Of a stretch of DNA of 64,000 nucleotides, positions 33,964 to 48,900 are shown piece by piece. Position 1 is the first letter of the stretch. The number at the start of each line of letters is the position of its first letter. The position numbers and the translations under genes are program-made. Under the pieces are notes generated by a model. It made no database searches, was not told where the DNA came from, and worked only from the letters and a program-made list of their open reading frames with translations. Source of the stretch: Sabellastarte sp. h YS-2021 (taxonomy: Eukaryota > Annelida > Polychaeta > Sabellida > Sabellidae); assembly GCA_964017235.1 (NCBI GenBank), contig OZ024935.1, forward strand, positions 36,063,596 to 36,127,595. The letters run 5' to 3'.

Positions 33964-36900
33964 GTAAGTTATATTATATTCCTAACTGAATGAAAAAATT
34001 CTGTCCAACATTATACATACGGTGCAAGTTTTCTGCAAAGTTAATTAAAGGACGCGCTTACAGATCCAATGTCGGAACTGCAACGTCTTTGTTAGAAATC
34101 CAATGTCGGATTTCTAAAATATATTTTACAGTTCCGATTTTGATGTTAAATGTAAAAACGGGTCAAAACAACCACATTACAATATAAAACACTTTTAAAT
34201 CATGTTTTTATTAAACGATTATAGGAATATAGCATGAAAAAAAACCGTCTAAACGCAGAATTTTAGACGGGTTGAAAAAATACCTCAAATACTTGTAAAA
34301 TTTAAAAAAACTGAAGTGGCTGGAGTACGGTAAATACCAATATCAACAATATCAAATGCTAGTACTTGCAGAGTACACACAAAGACTTAAGAAAATATGA
34401 AGCCACGATGGATTTTCTAACAATATTTTACAAACAAAAATCCAGCCAACCAGCCTATTTTTTATCTGCAAACGTGATTTATTTAATTAACCAATGAAAA
34501 CAATTGTTACTGAAACCTCATTCGAGACAAATACTTTACTCGTACTGCAACTACTATTGAAGTTTTCTAGCAATATTTTACGACCAGGCCATACAACTTT
34601 ATTATTATAAACTATTGTTTAAAACACCACACAGATTTCTAGCCAATAAGTTGCAGTTCTGAGAAAAATCGGATCTGTAACCTCTTCGAAAGTTAAAATT
34701 GACCTACTGCTCATCCAGTGAATTTCGTCACCAAGTGAATTTCGTCACCTGCCACTTAAACCTTCAAAAACCAGTAATAGTTGTGTTTAAACACATGCAA
34801 CCACAACTTCTAATATTAATATGTAATTCACCTATGTAAATTAAGTGTAAAAAATGTTTTAATATTGTTATGAAATGCGCAGGTGATGAAATTCACTGGG
34901 GGACGAAATTCACTGGCTGAGCAGTAGACATATGGTTACAGTACCTCGGCTCTGCTTTACTTGCATGTAGAGCTGTGTCATGACCCCACATAAAACTGGA
35001 GATTTCCGTAAAAGACCTTCCTGTTGAAATCTGCTGCATAAATGGCTAAATTTGACATTATTTGGTTTAAATCAATTGATTTGGATAAATAAACAATTTT
35101 AGAAGAACATTTTCAATATTTTGGAAAAATCTTCTGAAAAATGTTGAAAATGGGTACTGCCTTGTGACCAATTATCGCCAGATACCAATTACCACCACTT
35201 TTAAATAAAATGTTTACATTTCTGCAATGACCGCATATCTTCAGGGCCTTTTAATGTGCATTTATCACATTCATTTAAGAAATATTTCTACCTAATGAAC
35301 AAGTTTCAGGGGTGACTATTTTGCAAGTTATGTCTATTTTAATTCTGCCTGGCGATAAATGGCAGCAAGGCAGTAAATGCCATTTATTGTTACTCCATTT
35401 TGTTTGCATGTTGAAGGGGAATATAATAAATGGTGAGGTTATGTCCTGGGACATCCTGATATGTACAGTAACCATTTAGATAAATGTCGGGAAGCACTAA
35501 ATCGCGAGAACAGGAAGTGTTTTACGCCCCGGGAAGCCCTGCTATATGGTGGAATCATCTGGAAATATTCATTTTTTTTTCAGGAAAGTACTACAGTATA
35601 TAGGTGTTTGCATTGATATGAAAAAGGCCTTTGACACCATTGGCCATCAATTATTAACAAAAAATTTATATTTTGCGCAGCAATTAATTGCATTTAATAA
35701 AATTCAGTATCACTTATGCATGTGTCAATCTTTGGCACAAGGTTACCAATTAATTGGTTAATATATGTTACACTCAATAACCAATCCATTATTAATGCAA
35801 CTAATCAACAAATGCATTTGCACTGGCAAAATCATTTGACTTTTCCTGTTTCCTGATATGAAAATTTAAGAGTTTCATGATTGTGAAAAATCAACCAGAG
35901 CATTTCCCATCATATAGCCACTATGTTACATATCGGGACTTACCAAGATTTAAACATTGCGTAGAACAAAATAGTTGTTGAAATATTTGGGTGAATACAT
36001 TTGTAGGTATTTGAATCTAACTTTATGTTAGTGGTGCGACAATGTTTGAAGAAGTTCGATAGTTTGCTCGTTTACTGCCCCGATTTTGGAGTTAGATACA
36101 AACGTCTGAAATTCGGACTTTGCAAAACGTTTAGAAATTACCAATATCACACAACATCCCAATGGATCCTATTTTCGCCCATCTATAAAACCAGTTTTTT
36201 ATAGAAAATATGGCGGAATTTATTTAAAATATACATTGATTTTATATTTTTGCCATATTTTCAACAAGGTGTCAAGATTTTATGTAAGATTTCTGCGTTT
36301 TAACTGATTTTGAAAACGTTGTTTCAAAGATCGAACTAAACCGAAGTTTGCTGGCTTGTACAGATACCAAACATCGAACCCGATATTTCAAGCGATTTCA
36401 CAGCACTGCTTTATGTTGGGTTACACCACAGCTCTATACGCAAGTAAAGTAGAGCTGAGGTAACCATGTCTAAAATTGACCAAATCTGAACATCTACTGC
36501 CTTGTTATCAAGTATGGCTGGGTACCAATTATCACCAAACAGAATTCAAATAAGCATAACTTGACCATAAGTAGCACCACAAGTCTAGCAAATAATGTTA
36601 CTGCCCAGCTACCCAGTTCATCGCCAACTCAAGTTTGTCACTTAAAACCTCTTCACAATTACCTTTCCCTGTAGAGTGGTACATCATCATTATTAGTATT
36701 CCATGTGTTTTTGTATCAATATTGCTTATCTTTAACAATTTTTAAGGCTGTTGATGAATTTGGTTAGCTAAGCAGTAAACTATGACCAAAGTGAAGAGAA
36801 CAAATGCACACAAAAAGCTTTTCAAATATGTGGTCATTATTGAAATATGAATGTTTTATTTTTTGGTGGTGATAAGTGGTACCCAGCGATGATTGGTAGA

Positions 36901-39900
36901 AAGGCAATAGTGGTGATGTACAAACTCTGGACCATGTACCTATTCACACCCACCCCTAATTTAACTAAAAACAATCAAAGTTACTAAATTACCAATGTGT
37001 ATGATCAATTTCAATCGGTGGATGCTTTGGTTTAGCATTCACTACGCCGCCACACAGAGAGATTTTCAGCGTTGACGCTCTCAGAGGAAAACTGCACCAG
37101 CTTGGTTATCAAATTTGCAGGATATCTTTATTGGGGGGTAAGCTTCACGGGGACTGAAATTAGCCTCATTCTGAAAAACAAGATGGCCGTCACGGGCATT
37201 TCTTTGAAAATTAACTACATTTTTCTACTGGTTGTTTCTCGTAGATAGAAGGTTGAATCTCTTAATGGGTGATATGTATAACAGATATACATGTCCTCTA
37301 CGACCTTGCAGACATTTGACCTTGAAACTCTTATTTCAAGGTCATCCACAGAGTGCCAAAGTACCCCACATAGCGGACTTTAAAAGTGCCTATATCTCCC
37401 TTATTATTGGTCCTAGAGGTTTGTAATGTGAAAACCAACGTATAGGAAATTATTGGCTGCGAATCTTCTGATGTGGTCAGATTTGATCTTGGACCCCTCC
37501 TTCAAGGTCAAGCGAGGATACCCAAACTCAAAAGTGCTTATAACTCGCTTATTATTGGTCCTAGAGGTTTGCAATGTGAAAACCAACCTATAGGAAACCA
37601 TGGGCCGGGAATGTTGTGATGTGCTCAGATTTGACCTTGGGCCCCTGCTTCAAGGTCCAATGAGGATAGCCAAACTTAAAAGTGCCTATAACTCGCTTAT
37701 TATTGGTCCTAGAGGTTTGCAGTCTCAAACCAACTTATCATGGGCTGGCAATCTTTTGATGTGGTCAGATTTGACCTTGGGCCCCTCCTTCAAGGTCAAA
37801 CTGGGATAGCCAAACTTAAAAGTGCTTATAACTTGCTTATTATTGGTCCTAGAGGTTTGCAATGTGAAACCAAGTTATAGGAAATCATGTGCTGAGAATC
37901 TTCTGATGTGATCAAATTTGATCTTGGACCACTCCTTCACGGTCAAACGATGATAGAAAAACTTGAAAGTGCTTATAACTCACTTATTATTGGTCCTAGA
38001 GGTTTGCAATGCAAAACCAACCTATAGGAAATCATGGGCTGGGAATATTCTGATGTGCTTAGATTTGGCCTTGGACCCCACCTTCAAGGTCAAACAAGGA
38101 TACCCAAACTTAAAAGTGCTTATAACTCGCTTGTTATTGGTCCTAGAGGTTTGCAATGTGAAACTAACTAATAAATCATGGGCTGGGAATCTTTTGATGT
38201 TGTCAGATTTGACCTTGGACCCCTCCTTCAAGGTCAAACGAGAACAACCAAACTTAAAAAGTGCTTATAACTTGCTTATTATTGGTCCTAGAGGTTTGCA
38301 ATGTGAAACCAACTTATAGGAAATCATGGGCTGAGAATCTTTTGATGTGGTTATATTTGACCTTGAGCCCTTCCTTCAAGGTGAAACGAGTACAGCCAAT
38401 CTTAAAAGTGCTTATAACTCGCTTATTATTGATCCTAGAGGTTTGCAATGTGAAACCAAATTGTAGGATATCATGGGCTGGGAATCTTCTTATGTGGTCA
38501 GATTTGACCTTTGGCCCCCCCTTCAAGGTCAAGCGATGGGTCACTCAACTTCACTGGCTTTGGTGAGTTGTCTTTCCGGTGGATACAGATTTGCATTGGT
38601 TCTCCGATGTGTGGGTCTAGTTATCTATGAAGTGGTAAATGTGTTTTCTCTTAAAAAGTACAACTAAATCTTTAAGAAAATTGAGGTGGGCCCAAACAGG
38701 TACATGGGCGTGAATTGGTCCACCACTAACTATGGTGGTGCAATGTTATTTTGATATTCTATTAAATAGGGGTACACAGTTTCCTCAAGGTTTTTTAAGC
38801 CATACATTTTCACAATGAACTTCAATTATCCGTGATTTTTACTATGAACCAGAAGCACCAGTGAACACCAATTTTGTTACCCCACAGCCCTTAAGGGCTG
38901 TCGGGGTATTGTTTTCACCCATGGTGTCCAGATGGGCCGGCAGGCGGCGGGGGGAAATAGTTTGTTCGGACTGTATCTCAGAAACCGTAAGGTGTAGGAA
39001 GTTGATACTTGGTAGGGACATTGGTTAGGGGGTGTAGGTGTGCAACGTCATGGTTTGACCTTTGACCTTGCTGTAGTGACCTTGGGTTTGAAAATCTTGT
39101 CCGGGCTATATCTCGGAAACTGTAAGGTGTAGGAAGTTGATACTTGGTAGGGACATTGGTTAGGGGGTGTAGTTGTGCAACATCATAGATTGACCTTGAT
39201 TTGATGTTTGACCTTGTCGTAGTGGCTTTGACCTATAAAATCTTGTCCGGACTATATCTCAGAAACCGTAAGGTGTAGGAAGTTGATACTTGGTAGGGAT
39301 ATTGGTTAGGGTGTGTAGGTGTGCAACATCATGGTCTGACGTTGATTTGACCTTTGACCTTACCGTAGTGACCTTGACCTATAAAATCTCGTCTGGGCTA
39401 TATCTCGGAAACCCTAAGGTGTAGGAAGTTGATACTTGGTGGGGATATTGGTTAGGGGGTGTAGGTGTGCAATGTCATGGTCTGACGTTGATTTGACCTT
39501 TGACCTTACCGTAGTGACCTTGACCTATAAAATCTCGTCTGGGCTATATCTCGGAAACCCTAAGGTGTAGGAAGTTGATACTTGGTGGGGATATTGGTTA
39601 GGGGGTGTAGGTGTGCAATGTCATGGTCTGACCTTGATTTGACCTTGACCTTGCTGTAGTGACCTTGACCTATAAAATGTTGTCCGGGCTATATCTCGGA
39701 AACTGTAAGGTGTGGGAAGTTGATATTTGGTAGGGACATTGGTTAGGGGGTGTAGGTGTGCAACGTCATGGTCTGACCTTGATTTGACCTTGCTGTAGTG
39801 ACCTTGAACTATAAAATCTTGTCCGGGCTATATCTCAGAAACCGTAAGGTATAGGAAGTTGTTATTTGGTAGGGACATTGGTTAGGGGGTGTAGGTGTGC

Positions 39901-42900
39901 AACGTCATGGTCTGACCTTGATTTGACCTTGACCTTGCTGTAGTGACCTTGACCTATAAAATGTTGTCCAGGCTATATCTCAGAAACTGTAAGGTGTAGG
40001 AAGTTGATATTTGGTAGGGACATTTGTTAGGGGGTGTAGGTATGCAGCGTCATGGTCTGACCTTGATTTGACCTTTGACCTTGTCGTAGTGGCCTTGACC
40101 TATAAAATCTTGTCCGGGCTATATCTCAGAAACCGTAAGGTGTAGGAAGTTGATACTTGGTAGGGATATTGGTTAGGGGGTGTAGGTGTGCAACGTCATG
40201 GTCTGACCTTGATTTGACCTTTGACCTTGCCATAGTGACCTTGACCTATAAAATCTTGTCCGGGCTATATCTCGGAAACTGTAAGGTGTAGGAAGTTGAT
40301 ATTTGGTAGAGACATTGGTTAGGGGTGTAGATGTGCAGCATCATGGTATGACCTTGATTTAACCTTTGACCTTGTCATAGTGACCTTGACCTATAAAATC
40401 TTGTCCGGGCTATATCTCGGAAACCGTAAGGCGTAGGAAGTTGATACTTGGTAGGGACATTGGTTAGGGGCTATAGGTGTGTATTATCATGGTGTGACCT
40501 TAATTTGACCTTTTACCTTGTCGTAGTGACCTTGACCTTTAAAATCTTCATGGACCTTTGGGTCTGTCTTTTGATGCAGATTAAGCAAAAGTCATATTAG
40601 AATTTATTAAGAATTTTACTTTCATAACTTCCTATTGTAAGAGATAGAATTTCATCAAGTGAGCCACAGATTTTGCTCCAACACCACAATAAGCATTCAT
40701 TAAATATATTACCACTTCTGTATGCATGGTGATATTCAAACCATCTAAACCATAATTCGGCCATGCAGATGTAGATAAAGAGTGTTGAATTTTATTTTAC
40801 TGATTAATGCTGTCATCTTGTTATTGAATTATCTTGTTTTAATACTTCATCTTTATATGCATTATCTTTCTTTTAAACATTATTTCTCCATTTAAACATT
40901 GTTTGGACCTTTATATAACTGACAGTGCTCTGAAAGTATCCTGAAGTTTGTACTGGTACAGTACTTCTATATCACATGGTGTTGAAAATATTTCCCAAGG
41001 CTGTGGGGTATGGGCATCTCTGATGCTATTTTTTACATTTACAACCATTAGGCAAGATATGTAAGGTGGGCGTTCACCGGTAGGCTGGCATTCACTTGTA
41101 GAAGGCCAGTATATCCTTGGGTGCTGGTCGGCTGTAAGAATGTAGTTGAGTTGAAAATATAAATACATCTAGGCAATGGGCAAAGCATCTGGGTTATCAA
41201 CAGTGGAGATGCAGGATAATCGTGGTAAAATTAATGTTACTGTCTAAAAGGTGTCGAGATTATTCCATCCCATTAATTTCTAATCAAGAAGCAGTGTGAT
41301 CATATCAACATGAGAGTGTATTTTGAAGGAAAAAACTAGGTGAGTTGTCTTTTAAAAAAAGTGAATTATCTTAAAAATAGGCCAAAAAAACATCTGTAAA
41401 ATCAAAGGTTAGGTGCACATGACTGTATCATGCATGTGTAACCATTTTTGTTAATCCTGCAGGCCATGTGTGTTGAGTCCATTGGCAATTAAGATAATTA
41501 GTCATAAGTAAGCTATTTGTTTGATTGAAGTAATATACAGTTGGATTATATAGTCTGCTTTAACTTGCCTTGTGGGTTTAACTGGTTACTATATAGGCAT
41601 GCCCCATGTGCATGTACATCCACCAATATTGATTGATATATATCAATCTGTTAAATTATTAATATCAATATATCTGTCTTTTCGGAAGATAGATTTGTTA
41701 AAGCTTTAAAATAAGTCTTGTACTTGAAACAGATCATAAATGTTGCAATGAAATTAGTGTTACTTTAAAGCTGCACATTTCTAATTTCAGATTTGGAGGA
41801 CCGCATTTTAGTTTTGAACGGATGTCATGGATAAAAACAAATTTCCTCTGGATGATGTACAGGTAAAAATAATGTTTCTTTTCTGTGGTTCAACCCAGTA
41901 TTGGACAGAATACTGTTAACTTGTATTCCCACATGTGCAGAGGAATGACAGTGAATTTTATACTCAATAGTCAATATTATGTATTGTATTTTTATCATTT
42001 AAGTTTATGAAGTTTCTTAGATAAAGCTAGATTTACTTGTTTTATACACAGCATCACAGGGTTACTGGTGAGGTAATTCATCAAGAGTAATAGATTAAAG
42101 TGTGGTATAAACTAGTGGTGGGATTGCCAGCTTAAATGGCAGATCGAGCATCACTTATTAGAAGTAGTGAGTTGAACTCGAGTAATTTTCAGGATAAAGT
42201 ATTTTTTCGTTTGTTAGCCATTAATATGGAAAATATTTTACATAACCGTACGTGAGCCAGAACATTGACCTGGATATATTGCATTTTTACTTTATTCTTG
42301 CTTAAATCAATGAAGATTTAACTTAAATTATATGGCTTTCACGATATAATTTAAGTTAAATCTTCATTGATTTAAGCAAGAATAAAGTAGAAATGCAATA
42401 TATTTTTGAAAATTTTGGACATTTCTATTGTTTTGGTGAAGTGTCAGCCTTAGATGGTGAAAATATTGACGTTTTCAAAAACTTGAGTTTCACTTGCGCA
42501 GATCGATGTCACCCCCAATTATCGCCCACCGAGTTACAACTCGAGTTTCAGTCGACTCGTCCCACCACTAGTATAAACGTATAATCATGAAGGCTGAAAC
42601 AATTAACCGTAGTCACTGAATATTAGGTTACCCAAGTACTGGCCAGTGTCATTATTGTTTAACCCATTAATTGGTTTGTAACTTTTAAGTATATACTGTC
42701 GCATGGGATTTTACATGATCATTATAATTCATTTACATATTTGGAGTCACAACCTAAAATGGTAGTAATTGAAAAACTTTTATCTGTATGGTGGTTACTT
42801 TGAATATATAAAATATAGCATTTATTTGCCAATTGCGCAGCGACTTGCATGAACTTTTTACATTTCTACCACCTCAAAATTGGCCATATTATTTGACTGA

Positions 42901-45900
42901 AATTAGCCTCATTCTGAAAAACAAGATGGCCGCCGCGGGCCTTTCTTTGAAAATTATCTACCTTTTTCTACTGGCTGTTTCTCATATGTAGAAGGTTGAA
43001 TCTCTTCATTGGTGATATATATAACACATATACATGTCCTCTACAACTTTGCAGACATTTGACCTTGAAGCTCTTAATTCAAGGTCATTCACAGAGTGCC
43101 AAAGTACCCCACGTAGCAGACTTTAAAAGTGCCTATATCTGCCTTATTATTGGTCCTAGACGTTTGCAATTTGAAACCATCCTATTGAAAATCATGGGTT
43201 GGGAATCTTCTGATGTTGTCAGATTTGACCTTTGACCCCTCCTTCAAGGTTAAACAAGGATACTCTAACTTAAAAGTGCTTAAAACGCGCTTATTATTGG
43301 TCCTAGAGGTTTGCAGTGTGAAACCGACCTACAGGAAATCATAGGCTGGGAATCTTCTGATGTGGCCAGATTTGACCTTTGACCCCTCCTTCAAGGTCAA
43401 ACGAGGATATACAAACTTAAAAGTGCTTATAACTTGCTTATTATTGGTCCTAGAAGTTTGGGATGGTAAACCAACTTATAGGAAATCGTGGGCTGGGAAT
43501 CTTTTGATGTGGCCAGATTTGACCTTGGGCCCCTCCTTCAAGGTCAAACGGGGATAGCCAAACTTAAAAGTGCTTTTAACTGGCTTATTATTGGTCCTAG
43601 AGTTTTGGGATGGTAAACCAACATATATCAAATCATGGGCTGGGAATCTTCTGTATTGGACGGATTTGACCTTGGCCCCTTCTTCAAGGTCAAACGAGGA
43701 TAGCCAAACTTAAAAGTGCTTATAACTCGGTTATTATTGGTCCTAGAGGTTTGGGATGGTAAACCAACCTATAGGAAATCATGGGCTGGGAATCTTTTGA
43801 TGTGGTCAGATTTGACCTTGGGCCCCTCCTTCAAGGTCAAATGAGGATAGCCAAACTTAAAAGTGCTTTTAACTGGCTTATTATTGGTCCTAGAGGTTTG
43901 GGATGGTAAACCAACATATAGGAAATCATGGGCTGGGAATCTTCTGGTGTGGACGGATTTGACCTTGGGCCCCTCATTCAACATCAACTGAGGACGGCTA
44001 AACCTAAAGGCGCTTATAACTTGCTTATTATTGATCCTAGAGGATTGCAATGTGAAACCACCTCATAGGAAATCTTGGGCTTGGAATCTTCTGATGTTAG
44101 ATTTGACCTTTGGCCCCTCCTTCAAGGTCAAAAGATGGTTCACTGAGTTGTATTTCCGGTGGATACAAATTTTCATTGGTTGTCCAATGCGTAGGTCTAG
44201 TTATTTTACTATTTTGTTCTCAGATGTGGTTGGGCAAGCAAGAAAAACCAAGAAAGAGTGTTGGCAGTGCGTATCACCAGGGATGGATTTACAGAAATCT
44301 TGTCGAAAGCCTGGACTGGGGAGGTATCATACTTCTTTCTTATAAATAGGGCAGGGTTGGTAACTCCAGTATCTCGATATCAAGACCATGTCACTAGAAT
44401 ACCATGACAACACTTTGCAACTGACATTTCGAATGTTGGTACATAACATTGTGAGAATATGTAAAATATTAAAAACAAACCCAAAATCTCAAGAAATTAT
44501 GAACTTTTATCCCATATGCTTTTGTATATTTCATCACTTCCACAGTGATTTCTTTTAAAAGAACTGCCATGTTTTGTTTTCATGAATTTTACTGCCTGTT
44601 AGAGGGCCTATTCTATTGGGAGTATATTAGAAAGCAATTCTTTTCGGTATCCCAGAATCAGTATATTTTCAAACTGGCAGGATATCAAAATGTAAAATCT
44701 ATTGCTGATGCTGCCTTACATATGAATATTGTCTTACTGCTCTGTTTAACTCAAATTCAAAAGAAACATTTAAATCAAAGGTTTTGTAATAGTCATTGAT
44801 GTATATTACCTGCTTCCAAAATTTGTAGTATTATGCATTGTGGTAAATAAACTCTTGCAGTGTTTACAATGTCAAGTCTGTCAATCCTTGATTGTACTTG
44901 CACCCTCATCAGCATCTTTTTTTATGTCAGCTGACTTGTGAGTCAGCTAACATTATGGCATCACTCTGTGGTGTGGGCGTCCGCGTCCGCGTGAATGACT
45001 TCTCCTCCAAAACTACAAGGTCTAGGGACATGCTGGTTTTTTTTAAAAGATACCTTATCTATCGAGGATGAAAAAATGTTCAAGGCAGGCAGATCTGTTT
45101 GTTCGTCTGTTTGCTAGAGCCATTACAAGTGAGGTACCCCCCACCCTAAGTGTGAAAATTTTGACCCGCAGGCTATCTGCAGAGTCTACTGGCGACTTAT
45201 CCCAAAAATCATTTTCCTGCCATGTTGGCGGCCATCTTGAGTTTCTGCGTAATACGCAAAAGCGCATATATCCCAGAAATGGTACGAGATAGAGCGATTT
45301 CGACAAAATTTTTGAGCAACAGGGTATCTGCAGAGTCTACTGGCGACTTTTCCCAAAAATCATTTTCCCGCCATTTTGGCGACCATCTTGAATTTCTGCG
45401 TAAAACGTATATATCTCGATAACAGTGCAAGATAGAGCGATTTCAACAAAATTTTTGACCTGCATTGTATCTGCAGAGTCTACTGGCGACTTTTCATGAA
45501 AATCATTTTCCTGCCATTTTTGGCGGCCCTCTTGAATTTCTGTGTAAAATGCAAAAACGCATTTATCTCTGAAACGGCGCAAGACCCATAGGGTATGCAC
45601 AGAGTTCACTGGCAACTTTTGCCGAAAATCGTATTCCTGCCATTTTTGTCGGCCATCTCCTCTTTCGAATTTCTGCCTAAGGCACATTTATTTCGATAGC
45701 GGTGCAGGATAGACCATCTTGGATTTCAGCGTAAAACACAAAAACACATTTATCTCGATAACGATGCGGGATAGAGCGATTTCGACGCAATTTATGACCC
45801 ACTGGGTAACTGCAGAGTGTACTGGCGAGTTTTCCCAAAAATTGTTTTTCTACCATTTTTGGGTGGCCATCTTGAATTTCTGAGTAAAACAATTTTCTTT

Positions 45901-48900
45901 TGAAAAACTATTTCTTTTTCTCTTGCGAAAGCAATACTCTAGTTTTGTTTAAATATTTTATTCATGTACTTTTGAATTAGTTATAACATAGTGGAATTGC
46001 AGGCCTGTAGCTCATGGCATAGCTGGGCAATAGCTATTTTCAGGTTCTCGCTGTTGAGTAAAATGGTTGTAACTTAAAAACTATTGCATTTACAGTATTT
46101 TGTTTGAATATGTTATTCACCTACTTTTCTGTCAGCTATAACATAGTGAACTTGCAGACTTGTAGCTCATTGCAGATTTGAGCTATAGCTACTTTCAGAA
46201 TATAGCTATTGAGTTTATCAGTTGCAACTTGAAAACTGTTACATTTAGAGTATTTTGTTTAAATATGTTATTGTTCTAATTTTTGGTCAGCTAAAACATA
46301 GAAAAATTGCAGACCTGTATCTCATTACATAGCTGAGCAATAGCTACTTTGAGGTTCTCACTGCTGAGTAAATGAGTTGTAACTTGAAAACCATAGCATT
46401 AAGAGAATTTTGTTTAAATAATTTTTATGTTATTCTTGTACTTCTGAATCAGCTATAACATAGTAAAATTGCAGATGTGTAACCCATGACATAGCTGAGC
46501 AATAGCTGTTTTCAGGTTGTCACTATTGAGTAAATCAGTTGTAACTTGAAAACTATTTCATTTAGAGTATTTTCTTTAAATATGTTGTTCACCTACTTTT
46601 GGGTCAGCTATAACATAGTAAAATTGGAGATCTATAGCTCATTGCGTAGCTCAGCTATAGCTACTTTCAGAGTATTACTGTTGCGTAAATCAGTTGTAAC
46701 TTGAAAACTATTGCATTTATAGTATTTTCTTTAAATACATTATTCACCTACTTTTGGATCAGCTATAACATACTAAATTTGCAGACCTGTAGCTCATTGC
46801 ATAGCTGAGCAGAAGCTACTTTGAGGTTTTCACTATTGAGCAAATCAGTTGTATCTTTAAAACCATTCCATTTACAGAATTAAGCGTCCCTTGCGGGACG
46901 CTTGTTTGTGTATGGGAGACCTTCAGGCCCCGCCGGCTCCGCATTTTGTTTTCCTTATAACTCTGTAACCGTTAGGCGGATTCTTTTCAAATTTGGCAGG
47001 TTTATGCAGTAGCCTTGGGGAATTATTTTGAATATGCTGCAGTGACATTTCAACCAGTCAGAGAGGTCACATGACCAAAAATGTCTTCGATGGGGAAGCT
47101 TGTCCGGATGATAACTTGAAAGGGATTTTATCAATTCACCTGAAACTTGGCAAATACATTCATTCTATTAAAATCTGGAAATCATTAGATTTTGGCATTG
47201 ATTGGTTAAGAAATGGCCGAGTAATTAATGATTAATTAATCATTGTGAATTTTCCAAATAAGGAAAACACAAAAATGCTTATAACTTGAAAACCGTGCTA
47301 GATAGAGCGATTTCAACAAAATTTTTGATCCACAGGGTATCTCTGCAGAGTAGCTATCCTAATTTTGAAAAAAATTTTGTCTCGCCAAAAATGGCAGCCA
47401 TTTTGAATTTTTCGCAAAAATTGCAAAACATAAAAATGCTTATATCTCGAAAAACGTGCTAGATAGAGCGTTTTCGACGAAATTTTTGACCCACAGGGTA
47501 TCTCTGCAGAGTAGCCATGCCAATTTTCAAAAAAATTTTGACTCCCCAAAAATGGCGGCCATTTTGAATTTTCGAATTTTACGCAGAAATTGCAAAACAC
47601 AAAAATGCTAATATCTCGAAAACTGTGCTAGATGGCGAAGTATCTGATAAAAGTATTGCAGATAGCCAATTTTTCTCAAATAATTCATTCACCTACTTTT
47701 GGAAGAGCTTTCACATTGTGAAGTTTCAGACCCATAGCTAATTACTCACCTACTCAAAATGAGTAAATGCGAATTATCTCTAAAAGTATTGCAGATACCC
47801 AATTTTTCTCAAATAACTCATTCATCTACTTTTGGGAGAGCTTTCACTTGGTGAAGTTTCAGACCTGTAGCTAATTATTCACCTACTCAAAATGAGTAAA
47901 TGCTAATTACCTCTAAAAGTATTGCAGATACCCAATTTTTCTCAAATAACTTATTCATCTACTTTTCGGAGAGCTTTCACATGGTGAAGTTCCAGACCCG
48001 TAGGTAATTACTCACCTACTCAAAATGAGTAAATGCTAATTACCTCTAGAACTATTGCAGATAGCCAATTTCTCTCAAATAACTCATTCACCTACTTTTG
48101 GGAGAGCTTTCACTCGGTGAAGTTTCAGACCCGTAGCTAATTATTCACCTACTCAAAATGAATAAATGCTAATTATCTCTAAAACTATTGCGGATACCCA
48201 ATTTTTATCAAATACTCATTCATCTACTTTTGGAAGAGCTTTCACATGGTGAAGTTTCAGACCCGTAGATAATTACTCACCTACTCAAAATGAGTAAATG
48301 CTAATTATCTCTTAAAAGTATTGCACATAGCCAATTTTTCTCAAATAACTCATTCACCTACTTTTGGGAGAGCTTTCACTCGGTGAAGTTTCAGACCTGT
48401 AGCTAATTACTCACCTTCTCAAAATGAGTAAATGCTAATTATCTGTAAAAGTATTGCGGATACCCAATTTTTATCAAATAACTCATTCATCTACTTGTGG
48501 GAGAGCTTTCACATGGTGAAGTTTCAGACCCGTAGATAATTATTCACCTACTCAAAATGAGTAAATGCTAATTATCTCTAAAAGTATTGCAGATAGCCAA
48601 TTTTTCTCAAATAACTCATTCACCTACTTTTGGAAGAGCTTTCACATGGTGAAGTTTCAGACCCATAGCTAATTACTCACCTACTCAAAATGAGTAAATG
48701 CGAATTATCTCTAAAAGTATTGCAGATAGCCAATTTTTCTCAAATAACTCATTCACCTACTTTTGGGAGAGCTTTCACTTGGTGAAGTTTCAGACCCATA
48801 GCTAATTATTCACCTACTCAAAATGAGTAAATGCGAATTATCTCTAAAAGTATTGCGGATACCCAATTTTTATCAAATAACTCATTCATCTACTTTTGGG

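Larger units (their letters stand above)
34928..36475. repeat. Inverted repeat pair flanking 1.4 kb
   Basis: 34928-34990 (GACATATGGTTACAGTACC and CGGCTCTGCTTTACTTGC) is the imperfect inverse of 36412-36475 (GCAAGTAAAGTAGAGCTGAG and GGTAACCATGTC). This may be an older non-autonomous element into which the hAT MITE at 36029-36408 inserted. Confidence 0.55.

Noticed and set aside
37152..40560. CRISPR-like or other prokaryotic repeat array
   Set aside because: The units are 140-148 bases, contiguous and without unique spacers, in an intron of a eukaryotic gene. They are tandem-core mobile elements.
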